Assembly (NCBI RefSeq): GCF_014705605.1
Contig: NZ_JACXIZ010000040.1
Location: 1-55,835 of the forward strand
Reading direction: 5' to 3'
From: Paenibacillus sabuli
Lineage (GTDB): Bacteria > Bacillota > Bacilli > Paenibacillales > Paenibacillaceae
DNA length: 55,835 nt
How positions within the stretch are numbered: the stretch's first letter is position 1; every line of letters begins with the position of its first letter. A program made the position numbers and the translations under genes. Below, one piece after another: positions 27,610 through 36,237 of the stretch. The notes under the pieces were generated by a model that saw nothing but the letters and a program-made list of their open reading frames with translations, was not told the origin of the DNA and did not search any database.

Positions 27610-29460
27610 ATGAGGAGAGGCGGCAGCCTGCAAACGCGTTTGATCGTGGTCTATTCCCTGATCATCATTCTTATTGTAACCGCTTCCTTTTCGTTCTTTT
27701 ATTTATTTCAGCGCGCCAAGCATGAGAGCTGGATGCTGGATGCGCATCGGCGCGAGATGAACAGCATGTCCCAGAATATCGACAGCATGCTGTATTCGGT
27801 GGATCGCCTGGCGATGCAGCTCAAGTATAATGATGAAATTGAAAATACGTTTTATTACCTGCGCTTCGAGCCGGAGCCGGAGCTGTACTTTGAGCGGCAT
27901 CGCGATCAGGCCGAGCGGCTGAAGCGGGAGATCAACAATATTATCGGCGTCGACACGATGACGTTCAACCGGGTATCGGTGATCAGCAAGACGGGCGCCT
28001 TCATCGGAGTCGGGGCATACTACGAGAATCAACAGGTCCGCGAACGGATCCGGACGCTCCCCTGGTTCGAGCATCTGAGAGATCCGAATGTCTACAGCGA
28101 CATCTGGCCGGTGCACGAGGACCCTTGGGGCGATCACGGACAGCGCGTCATTTCGGTCATTCGGGAGATCGGCACCGATCCGTACGCGATTGTCGAGATC
28201 CAGATCCCGTACAGCTATATCGAACGGAAGATCACCACCATCTGGCCGACGGACGGGGCCTTCCAATGGGTGATCGTCGATAAGACCGGAAGCCTTGTTT
28301 ACGCCCCGGGCGGGGCATTGCCCGAGGAAGCGCTCGGACAATTTTTAAGCCTGTCGGCAGAAGGGCAAGCCCCGCGCAGCGGCCATACCTGGATCGGCGG
28401 AGACGGGGTGCCGCGCGCCATCATGCTCTACAACACCGCGATGTATTCGGGGTGGCATTTTTTGTTGGTGCAGACGGAAGCTTCGTTCTGGGCGAATGTC
28501 GAACCGATGAAGCAGGTATTCCTCACGCTGGCCCTGCTGCTCGTCGTGCTGTCGGTCGTGCATGTCTACGTCTTCTCCAAGAAGCTGCTGAGGCCGCTGC
28601 GCCATCTCCGGGATACGATGAACGAGGTGACGCTGGATTCGATTCAGAAGGACGAGGTGTACCGCCTGCTGCAAGGATACACGATGACAAAGACGCACGA
28701 CGAAGTGCATCACTTGTACTATTCCTTCCGAAAAATGCTGGCGCGGCTGGAGGAGTCGAAGACGCAGGTCGTCGAAGCGAACGCCAGGGAGATCAAGGCG
28801 CATTATGCCGCCTTGCAGGCTCAGATCAATCCTCACTTTCTCCATAATACGCTGTCGCTGATCGGGGTGATCGGCTACCAGAGCGGCAACGGCAGCGTGA
28901 TGAACCTGACCTCGATGCTGGCCGACATGTTCCGCTATGCCACGTATTCGGGGGGCGAGCAGGCGCAGCTCAAGGACGAGCTCGAGCACAATCGCAATTA
29001 TTTGGAAATCATGAAAATACGCTACGAGACGCATCTGCAGTACTCTATTGAAGCGGAGCCGGGGACGGAGACGCTGCGCTTGCCGAAAATTACGCTGCAG
29101 CCGTTCATCGAGAACTGCTTCAAGCACGGCTTCCAGCATAACTGCTATCCGTTCATCGTCCGCATTCGCGCCTACTATGCAGACCGCGATCTCTTCCTGG
29201 AGATCGAGGACAACGGCGTCGGATTCTCCGCGTCCGCGCTCGAGCAATGGCAGGCCGCGCTGCTGTTCGACGAGGACCGGCCGCCCTTGGATTCGCCCGA
29301 TGGCGGAGCGGGATTGCGCAATACTTGGAATCGGCTGCGCATGGCGTACGGCATGCAGTTCCACTGTGTCCTGGAGAACGGGGCATCGGGCGGCGCGCGG
29401 GTGAGGCTGATTTTTAGACAAGTGAATCTGAATCAGATCGGAGGGGATACGGTTGCCTAG
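27610..29460 (+). CDS. Sensor histidine kinase, YesM type (module C)
   Basis: This 616-residue membrane kinase has a transmembrane segment at about 12-32, an extracellular sensor to about 290, a second segment at about 295-315 and a linker. The His_kinase domain carries LQAQINPHFLHNTLSLIGVI (phospho-accepting His in the NPHFLHN motif). The ATP-binding domain has ITLQPFIENCFKHGF, LEIEDNGVGF and GAGLRNTWNRL. ATG 27610 follows GGGGGAGAG; an in-frame ATG at 27490 lies just after the tandem repeats and is less likely. It overlaps its regulator gene by 8 bases. It presumably senses an external oligosaccharide or its loaded binding protein. Confidence 0.93.
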   Translation: MRRGGSLQTRLIVVYSLIIILIVTASFSFFYLFQRAKHESWMLDAHRREMNSMSQNIDSMLYSVDRLAMQLKYNDEIENTFYYLRFEPEPELYFERHRDQAERLKREINNIIGVDTMTFNRVSVISKTGAFIGVGAYYENQQVRERIRTLPWFEHLRDPNVYSDIWPVHEDPWGDHGQRVISVIREIGTDPYAIVEIQIPYSYIERKITTIWPTDGAFQWVIVDKTGSLVYAPGGALPEEALGQFLSLSAEGQAPRSGHTWIGGDGVPRAIMLYNTAMYSGWHFLLVQTEASFWANVEPMKQVFLTLALLLVVLSVVHVYVFSKKLLRPLRHLRDTMNEVTLDSIQKDEVYRLLQGYTMTKTHDEVHHLYYSFRKMLARLEESKTQVVEANAREIKAHYAALQAQINPHFLHNTLSLIGVIGYQSGNGSVMNLTSMLADMFRYATYSGGEQAQLKDELEHNRNYLEIMKIRYETHLQYSIEAEPGTETLRLPKITLQPFIENCFKHGFQHNCYPFIVRIRAYYADRDLFLEIEDNGVGFSASALEQWQAALLFDEDRPPLDSPDGGAGLRNTWNRLRMAYGMQFHCVLENGASGGARVRLIFRQVNLNQIGGDTVA

Positions 29461-30244
29461 TGTACTTGTAGTGGATGACGAACTGCCGTTTTGCCGCGCC
29501 TTGCGCAGCTTGGTGGAGACGGTGGACAGCCGGTTCACCGTCGTGGGCGAAGCGTACGACGGGGCCGAGGCCCTGGTCCAATTGCAGGCGAAGAAGCCGG
29601 ATGTGCTCATGACCGATATTCGGATGCCGATGATGGACGGACTGCAGTTGATTGAGGAGGCGAAGCGTCTTCAACCGGGGTTAATTACGATCATCTTAAG
29701 CTCCTACCCGGATTTTGCGTACACGCAATCGGCCATTCGTCTGCGCACCGACGACTATCTGCTCAAGCCGGTTCGCATCCCCGATCTGGAGCGGACCTTG
29801 CATCGGGTCGAGCAGCGCTGGCGGGAGCGCGAGCGCGATCAGGTGAAGCGGCGTTTCGAGGAATGGTGCTGCGGCGAGTCGAGCGATGCGCAAGCAAGGC
29901 AGGGCTCGGCCCATACGAAAAACGTGGTCAACCAAATGGAGGCTTATCTCCAAGCCAATTACAAGCAGCCGATCACACTCGAGGAGCTGGCGGCGCAGTT
30001 CGGCTTCGTGCCGAATTATGCGAGCGCGATGTTCAAGCGCGAGAAAGGCATGACCCCGGGCGAATATTTGACGCACTGGCGCATCCGCCAGGCGATCGAA
30101 ACGATGAGCCGGCAGCCGGAGCTGCTGCTCAAGCAAGTGTCCGAGTCGGTCGGCTATGCCGATCCGTACTATTTCAGCCGGGTGTTCAAAAAGGTGACCG
30201 GGGTGTCGCCGACGGAGCACCAGAGCCGAATGGCCGCACGGTAG
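29453..30244 (+). CDS. Response regulator, YesN/AraC type, short form (module C)
   Basis: This 263-residue partner of the 27610 kinase has a receiver domain at about 1-120 with the acidic pocket VVDDE and phospho-acceptor in VLMTDIRMPMMDG, directly followed by an AraC-type DNA-binding domain at about 160-260 (ITLEELAAQFGFVPNYASAM, VSESVGYADPYYFSRVFKKV). It lacks the long middle region of the 541-residue regulator in module D. The start is TTG at 29453, which overlaps the kinase stop, with GGAGGGG upstream; translational coupling is likely. It probably binds the 21-bp-spaced repeats at 30274-30309. Confidence 0.93.
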   Translation: MPSVLVVDDELPFCRALRSLVETVDSRFTVVGEAYDGAEALVQLQAKKPDVLMTDIRMPMMDGLQLIEEAKRLQPGLITIILSSYPDFAYTQSAIRLRTDDYLLKPVRIPDLERTLHRVEQRWRERERDQVKRRFEEWCCGESSDAQARQGSAHTKNVVNQMEAYLQANYKQPITLEELAAQFGFVPNYASAMFKREKGMTPGEYLTHWRIRQAIETMSRQPELLLKQVSESVGYADPYYFSRVFKKVTGVSPTEHQSRMAAR

Positions 30245-30273
30245 CGGCCTGGCTAGGGCCGGGGCAGAGGAGT

Positions 30274-30334
30274 GATCGGTCCATCTCCTTCTTCGATTGA
30301 TCCATTCTCTTGCGCAGAAGCGGATTGCTATACT
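30274..30334 (+). promoter_or_regulatory. Activator-type promoter before module C secreted enzyme
   Basis: Two direct half-sites, GATCGGTCCATCTCC (30274-30288) and GATTGATCCATTCTC (30295-30309), match at 11 of 15 positions and start exactly 21 bases apart. A -10 TATACT (30329-30334) follows, and no TTGACA-like -35 is present. This is what an AraC-type response-regulator-dependent promoter looks like. Confidence 0.6.
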
Positions 30335-30350
30335 AATCGTGCTTCAGACA

Positions 30351-30364
30351 TGTAAGGGCTTACA
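30351..30364 (+). promoter_or_regulatory. cre-like palindrome (CcpA box)
   Basis: TGTAAGGGCTTACA differs from the palindromic cre TGTAAGCGCTTACA only at one central base. It lies just downstream of the TATACT -10 and 28 bases before the next start codon, a typical place for glucose repression. Confidence 0.6.
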
Positions 30365-30391
30365 TCAAATCAATCGAGGAGGAATTGAAAA

Positions 30392-33300
30392 ATGGTCGCA
30401 GTTCATTTCAGAGGGGCGGTTGTCATGATCCTGCTGATGCTGGTGGGGGTGGGGATGACGAACCCGGATCGCGCCGGCGCGGCGCCGGTCGAGCTGGTCC
30501 GGGACGAATTCGAGGCGTATGCGCCGGGTAGCTCGCCGGCCGCATGGCCGCACAACGCCACGGGAGACTCGTATGTCCAGGTGAAGGAGGCGCTCTCCGG
30601 CAATCGCTACCTGCAGATCTACGATGCCAGCAAGCAATCGACGCAGGGAATCCAAAAAAGCTTCGCGCCCGAGACCGGGAAGCTCGGCCTCCACGCGAGG
30701 CTGCAGCTCCCGTCCGGCGCCACGGCGGGCAAGGCGAACATCCTGCTCTATGTCGCGGACGGGTCCAATCAGCCCGGCATCTCGCTCATCCTCTCGCCGA
30801 CGCGCATCGTGTCGCATCGGACGGTGAGCGGCGTGACCACGTCGCAGACCCTTGTCCAGGGCATGACGGCCGGCGAGTGGTTCGAGCTGGCCATCGCGGC
30901 CGATGTCGCTGCGCAGACCTTCGCGCTCTATGTCGACGGGGCGGCGGTTGCGGCCGATATACCCTTTCGGCATGACAGCGTGACGAGCCTGTCGAATCTT
31001 CGGATCATGGGGGCGTATTACGGAGACGACGCGAACTGGGTTCGCATCGCGAATATGGACGACATCGCCTTGTACAGCGGCGGGCTGCCGCAATCCGTCG
31101 TGCCTGCTCCGATCGTGACGCCGCCGCCCGCAGGAAGCGAGTCGCGCTCGTTCGACCGCTATTCGAGCGTCTTCCTGTCCTCGCGCTGGTTCCGTCAGGA
31201 TGGCCAGGACGGCCAGCTCGGCACCCTCGATGTGCTCAAGCGCTTCATGGCCACCGGCAACAAGTGGGCGTACATTACGGATGAAGCGAGCATTCACAAA
31301 ATCTTCAGCCTGGGCGTCGGCATGCAAGGCGGGCTCAATATGAATCATGGTACCGGCGGACGGGCCCTCGACTTCGACGGGACCGCGGTCGCGGCGCCGT
31401 GGATGACGTGGGGCGCCACCTGGGGCAGCATGAACGACCCCGTCTACTTCAATCTCGTGCTGGAAGCGGGCAAGGCTGCCGTCGATGCGGGCGTGCGGTC
31501 GTTTCAGTTCGACGATTGGCGCGGCTCGGTTCAGGCGTACGCCTGGGGCGGCGATTTCAATCCGAGCACGCTGCTTCAATTCAAGGATTATCTGGAGCAG
31601 CACTATACCGCGACGGAGCTGAACAGCGCCTTCGGGATCGCCGACATTGAGACCTTTGCCTATAAGACGTATCTGGAAGACGCGTACGACATCGAGACGA
31701 ACAGCGATTATGTGAGCTTGCGCGGCGGGATCGCGCTGGATGCGGTATTCAAGCAGTTCCTTGATGCGAGCACGCGAGCTTTTCACGTCAATCTGCAAGC
31801 GGCCTTGGAGGACTATGCGGAGGAGGCGCTTGAATTTTCCAACAACGCCTCGTTTATCCGCAACGCGGTCGCGTCGACTCATTTCCTGCATGATCTGTTC
31901 GACTACGGGATGGGCGAGCACCATGAAGGCACGTTGATCCTGGACAATATCGTGGCGAACGGCGCGCTGGCGACCGGGCTCGGCAAGCCGCATATCCTCT
32001 CGCCGTACCCGGTGCATACGGAGACGATCCGGCAGGCGATCGCCGCGGCGTATGCGATGGGGCAATATTTCCTCGTGCCGTGGGATATCTGGATGGAGGG
32101 CACGACCCGATACTTCGGGACGGTCGACCAATACGGCGATCTGTTCCACTTCATTCGGCAATACCCGTTCCTGTTCGACGGCAAGGAGGTGCCGGCGAGC
32201 ACCGGAATCCTGCTGAACTGGTCGGATATGAATACATCGGCCTACAGCGCGCTGGCCATGCGCCTGTTCGAGGAGGGCGTGCCGTTCCGCGTGGTGGTGG
32301 CCAATGACGAGCACCCTGTGTACGCGCTGGATGCGGGGCAGCTGGACGGCTTGACGTCGCTCATCGAGCTGACACCGCTCTCCGCCTTCGCCACCGCGGA
32401 CCAGCAGGCGGTCACGGCCAGCGGCGTGCCGCTCGTCTCGCCGCTGGCCGTGGATGCGACCTGGCTGGCGGCGCGCAGCGAGGTGGCGGTCGACGGCCCC
32501 GAGCACGTCTATGCCGCACTGCGTGCCGACGAGGCGTCCGGGGGCGACGCGGTCATTCATGTGCTCAATCGCTCGCCGCTGCAGCAGGCAGACGGTGCGG
32601 TCAGCCTGCTCGTGGACAGCGCCTGGGCGACCGGCAGGCATGTCGCCTTGTACCGGCCCGGTCATGATCCGCTGCGGCTCGTGCCGCAGGCCGCGGGCAG
32701 CGGGCAGGTGGAGCTGATCCTCCCGGCTGTGGAGGAATGGGCGATCGTCTACATCGGCGAGGAGCAGCCGTCCGCGGCCACCGGCTTCGAGCTGGATCTG
32801 CCGTGGTCGGGCGTCCGGCTCGGCAACCCCGCGGCGGCCGGCCTGGCGGAGATGAGCGGCGATGCGATCCGGGTATCCGCCGCGGGGGCGGGCTTTGGAC
32901 TGCGCACCTATGGCGACGGCGGGGAGATGGATCAGGTCAGCTACGTCTACCGCACTGTCCCCGCGACGCCGCTGCAGGCCTTCTCCTTCTCGGCGGAGGT
33001 GTCACCGGATGCGCTCGCGGCCTCGACAGGCGCGAGCGGACTCATGCTGCGCGCGACGCCGGCCTCGAATGCCGCCTTTGTCGCGGCGGCGGTCGGCGAT
33101 GACGGGCTGTCGCTCATCTGGCGGGAGGCGGACAACGAAGCGGTGCAGCGCATGCCGCTCGACGCCCTGTGGACGGGCGATTATCTGCGCCTGGAGCGGA
33201 CCTCGGCCGGGATCGCTGTCCGGGTGTCGGAGGACGGGGAGAACTGGGGCAGCCCGTTGGCGACGGTCCCGCAGGCCTTCGAACCGGCTCTGGCCGGCTT

Positions 33301-34276
33301 GTTCGTCCGCTCCGATGACCCGGAGGCGCTGCATGCGTCGGTGTTCGCCGATGCCGCGCTCGTGCTCGGGGACGTGCAGTGGGGCGGCGCGGTGACGGGC
33401 ATCGAGCTGGAAGCGCCCATCTCCAGCCTGAAGGTGGGCGACACGGCGGCGCTGCGGGTGACCGCCTCCGTCTACGGCGCGCAAGGGGCGGTGCAGCGCG
33501 ACATCTCGCGCGAGGCGATCATGTGGTCGAGCAGCGACACGTCGATTGCGGCCGTCGACGGGCAGGGTCGCTTGCTCGGGGTCGGTCCGGGCGTCGCGAC
33601 CGTGACGGCGAGCGTATATGAAGGCGCGACGGCCTGGACCGATTCGGTGACGCTTAGCGTGATCCCGCCGCCCGCTTCGCTGCTGGAAGAGAGCTTCGAC
33701 AGCTACGGCGAGCTGGACACGCCGCCCGGCTGGACGATCCAGCGACTGACGGGGGGCGGCTCCTATGTCCGGATCGCGCCGATTCCGACCGAGACCGATC
33801 AGAGTCTGGAGATTTACGACAACATATTGGGCGGCTTCCCGTCGGCGACTGCCGAGTTCGAGGCGGTCAGCGAGGCGGTGCGCATCGCCTTCGATTTTCG
33901 CGTCGACCTCGGGGACGACCCGGCGAGCGGCGGCGCGATCGTCATGTATGTGCAGAATGCCTCCGGCCAGAACGCGGTCTCCTTGCTGGTCGACGACGAC
34001 GGATTCTGGTACCTGGACGGCAACCAGCGAGTCACCGTCGCCCCGGCTGTCAGCGGCCAGTGGGTGGAGGTCGAGATGGTGGTCGATCCGGTGACGCGCA
34101 AGCTGGATCTGTGGCTGGACGGGCAGCAGGTCGTCACCCAGGGCAATTTCCGCGAGACCGTCTCCCAGCTCAAGAAGGTGCATATGGGCGGCAGCACATC
34201 CGGGGTGGATACGCTGGCGCAATGGAACAACCTGAGCATCCGGCTTGACGCTGCCGACGGCGAGCCGCAAGCGTAG
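30392..34276 (+). CDS. Secreted multidomain glycosidase-like protein
   Basis: This 1294-residue protein has a signal peptide at about 1-31. A LamG-like domain (about 33-230) is followed by a catalytic-looking barrel (about 250-640) with acidic motifs FQFDDWRG and FDYGMGEHHEGT and an aromatic site FLVPWDIWMEGT. A beta-rich region follows. There is a BIG2-type Ig domain at about 1005-1090 (WSSSDTSIAAVDGQGRLLGV). A second LamG-like domain at the end resembles the first one (both have SYV near the start and SLEIYD/YLQIYD). The barrel resembles GH42-type or related clan-A enzymes only in general, so the substrate is open. ATG 30392 has GAGGAGG upstream. It is first of a long run of genes reaching 42827. 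Confidence 0.75.
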   Translation: MVAVHFRGAVVMILLMLVGVGMTNPDRAGAAPVELVRDEFEAYAPGSSPAAWPHNATGDSYVQVKEALSGNRYLQIYDASKQSTQGIQKSFAPETGKLGLHARLQLPSGATAGKANILLYVADGSNQPGISLILSPTRIVSHRTVSGVTTSQTLVQGMTAGEWFELAIAADVAAQTFALYVDGAAVAADIPFRHDSVTSLSNLRIMGAYYGDDANWVRIANMDDIALYSGGLPQSVVPAPIVTPPPAGSESRSFDRYSSVFLSSRWFRQDGQDGQLGTLDVLKRFMATGNKWAYITDEASIHKIFSLGVGMQGGLNMNHGTGGRALDFDGTAVAAPWMTWGATWGSMNDPVYFNLVLEAGKAAVDAGVRSFQFDDWRGSVQAYAWGGDFNPSTLLQFKDYLEQHYTATELNSAFGIADIETFAYKTYLEDAYDIETNSDYVSLRGGIALDAVFKQFLDASTRAFHVNLQAALEDYAEEALEFSNNASFIRNAVASTHFLHDLFDYGMGEHHEGTLILDNIVANGALATGLGKPHILSPYPVHTETIRQAIAAAYAMGQYFLVPWDIWMEGTTRYFGTVDQYGDLFHFIRQYPFLFDGKEVPASTGILLNWSDMNTSAYSALAMRLFEEGVPFRVVVANDEHPVYALDAGQLDGLTSLIELTPLSAFATADQQAVTASGVPLVSPLAVDATWLAARSEVAVDGPEHVYAALRADEASGGDAVIHVLNRSPLQQADGAVSLLVDSAWATGRHVALYRPGHDPLRLVPQAAGSGQVELILPAVEEWAIVYIGEEQPSAATGFELDLPWSGVRLGNPAAAGLAEMSGDAIRVSAAGAGFGLRTYGDGGEMDQVSYVYRTVPATPLQAFSFSAEVSPDALAASTGASGLMLRATPASNAAFVAAAVGDDGLSLIWREADNEAVQRMPLDALWTGDYLRLERTSAGIAVRVSEDGENWGSPLATVPQAFEPALAGLFVRSDDPEALHASVFADAALVLGDVQWGGAVTGIELEAPISSLKVGDTAALRVTASVYGAQGAVQRDISREAIMWSSSDTSIAAVDGQGRLLGVGPGVATVTASVYEGATAWTDSVTLSVIPPPASLLEESFDSYGELDTPPGWTIQRLTGGGSYVRIAPIPTETDQSLEIYDNILGGFPSATAEFEAVSEAVRIAFDFRVDLGDDPASGGAIVMYVQNASGQNAVSLLVDDDGFWYLDGNQRVTVAPAVSGQWVEVEMVVDPVTRKLDLWLDGQQVVTQGNFRETVSQLKKVHMGGSTSGVDTLAQWNNLSIRLDAADGEPQA

Positions 34277-34381
34277 CAGCTTTGCATTGTCCATCCGCGG
34301 CTTTGATTTGTCGATTCCGAATGAAGCGCTTTCTTGATACAGTAGGTTGTAGCAAGCTTGCGACATAGGGGAGGAGAGCTC

Positions 34382-35299
34382 ATGCGCCGCGGATGGCCAC
34401 ACAGTCTGACGAAGGAGTACCGGCTGAACAAGCATTTGTATCTGATGATTCTTCCGGCCTTCATCGGGTTTATCACGTTTCATTATGTACCGCTGTACGG
34501 CATTGTGATGGCGTTCAAGCAGTACGATCTGATTCTCGGATTTCAGGATAGCCCGTGGGTCGGATTCAAGCATTTCGCTTCGTTTTTCAATGATCCGTAT
34601 TCGGTGCGGATCATACGCAACACGCTGCTGCTTGGCTTTTATTCGCTGCTGTTCGGCACCTTGCCGCCGATTATTTTGGCGCTGATGCTCAATGAATTTA
34701 CCAATCAGCGCTGGAAGCGGATTTTCCAGTCGATCAGCTACCTGCCGCATTTCATCGCGATCGTCGTCATCGTCGGGATGATGGTGCAGCTGCTCGGACC
34801 GGACGGGATCGTCAACACGATGCTGGTGTCGCTTGGCCTGGAGCAGATTTATTTCTTTAATCAGGCGGAGTATTTCCGGACGCTGTATGTGACGAGCGGA
34901 GTGTGGCAGGGCGTGGGATGGGGCTCGATCCTCTATCTGGCCGCGCTTACGGGGATCGACCCCGAGCTGTACGAGGCGAGCTACATGGACGGGGCGAACC
35001 GCTTTCAGCGCATCTGGCACATCAGCATCCCCGGCATCATGCCGACGATTGTCATCCTGCTCATCCTCAATGCGAGCGATGTCATCAATGTCGGGTTCGA
35101 GAAGGTGTACCTGATGGCCAATCCGGCGATCTACGAGACGGGCGATGTGATCCAGACCTTCGTCTATCGGCGCGGCATCGTCGATCGCAACTTCGGCTTC
35201 GCTACGGCGGTCGGCCTGCTCAACAGCGTCACGTCGTTCATGATCTTGTACGCAGCGAACCGGATTGCCCGGATGACGAAGCAGAACTCGTTATGGTAG
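34382..35299 (+). CDS. ABC sugar transporter permease, LplB type (module C)
   Basis: This 305-residue permease has the subfamily phrase PLYGIVMAFKQYDLILGF, EAA loop YEASYMDGANRFQRIWHISI and about six membrane segments. ATG 34382 follows GGGGAGGAG; an in-frame TTG at 34358 is unlikely. About 105 bases separate it from the secreted enzyme, with a partial cre-like match (ATGAAGCGCTTTCT) at about 34321-34334. It is more divergent from the module A and B permeases than those are from each other. Confidence 0.92.
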   Translation: MRRGWPHSLTKEYRLNKHLYLMILPAFIGFITFHYVPLYGIVMAFKQYDLILGFQDSPWVGFKHFASFFNDPYSVRIIRNTLLLGFYSLLFGTLPPIILALMLNEFTNQRWKRIFQSISYLPHFIAIVVIVGMMVQLLGPDGIVNTMLVSLGLEQIYFFNQAEYFRTLYVTSGVWQGVGWGSILYLAALTGIDPELYEASYMDGANRFQRIWHISIPGIMPTIVILLILNASDVINVGFEKVYLMANPAIYETGDVIQTFVYRRGIVDRNFGFATAVGLLNSVTSFMILYAANRIARMTKQNSLW

Positions 35300-35309
35300 G
35301 TGACAGACA

Positions 35310-36206
35310 ATGAAAACAACGGGCTTTGGCAATAAAGTGTTCGACACGGTTAATTTTACCCTCGTGCTGCTCCTGTGCCTGATGATCGTGCTGCCGTTCT
35401 GGTACATGTTCGTGCTGTCGGTCAGCGATCCGTTCAAGGTCGGGATGAAGGAAGTCGCGCTCATTCCGCAGGGCGTCAACTTCAAATCGTACATGGCGGT
35501 GCTTCAGGAAAACCAAATTGTCAACGCCTACTGGAACAGCATTCGCTACACCGTGGTCGGCACGTTCATGGTGATCGTCGTCGCCTGTCTGACCGCCTAT
35601 CCGCTCGCGCTGCAGCGCTTCGGCTCGCGCAAGGCGATTACGATCCTGTTCACGATCACGATGTTTTTCAGCGGGGGCATGATCCCGACCTTCATGCTCA
35701 TTCGGGGGTTGGGGATGCTGGATACGATCTGGGCGGTGACGCTGCCGGCGGTGTTCGGGTTTTGGAACATCATCATTTTGCGGACGAACTTCCAGTCGCT
35801 GCCCAGAGAGCTGTTCGAATCGGCCTACATGGACGGGGCCAACGACTGGCGCATCTTGTTCCAGATCGTGATCCCGCTGTCGGGTCCGATCCTGGCGACG
35901 CTCACCTTGTTCGCCTCCGTCGGATTCTGGAACGCGTTTTTCGCCCCGCTGCTGTATCTGACCTCGCCGGAGATGCATCCGCTCACGATTATTTTGCGCA
36001 GGGTGCTCGTCGCCAACGAGGTGCTGTCGTCCGAGGCGATCAATTCGGCCAACAGTCTGGTGATGGACCCGATCGCGGACGCGGGCCGCACGACGAGCAT
36101 CCGGATGGCGACGGTATTCGTGACCATCGGTCCGATTGTCCTGATCTACCCGTTCGTCCAGCGCTACTTCGTCAAGGGCATCCTGGTCGGCTCGGTGAAA
36201 GGATAG
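35310..36206 (+). CDS. ABC sugar transporter permease, YtcP type (module C)
   Basis: This 298-residue partner of the 34382 permease, 10 bases downstream, has EAA loop FESAYMDGANDWRILFQIVI and C-terminus VQRYFVKGILVGSVKG. The start is ATG 35310 with a modest GGTAGGTG site. It imports the oligosaccharide delivered by the lipoprotein that follows. Confidence 0.92.
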   Translation: MKTTGFGNKVFDTVNFTLVLLLCLMIVLPFWYMFVLSVSDPFKVGMKEVALIPQGVNFKSYMAVLQENQIVNAYWNSIRYTVVGTFMVIVVACLTAYPLALQRFGSRKAITILFTITMFFSGGMIPTFMLIRGLGMLDTIWAVTLPAVFGFWNIIILRTNFQSLPRELFESAYMDGANDWRILFQIVIPLSGPILATLTLFASVGFWNAFFAPLLYLTSPEMHPLTIILRRVLVANEVLSSEAINSANSLVMDPIADAGRTTSIRMATVFVTIGPIVLIYPFVQRYFVKGILVGSVKG

Positions 36207-36237
36207 CGCTTCAACTAAATATGGGAGGGTTAACAAA

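Noticed and set aside
30365-35020. Long minus-strand frames opposite the module C enzyme and permease
   Set aside because: They are Arg/His/Gln-rich, lack start sites and motifs, and cross the boundaries of two well-supported plus-strand genes.
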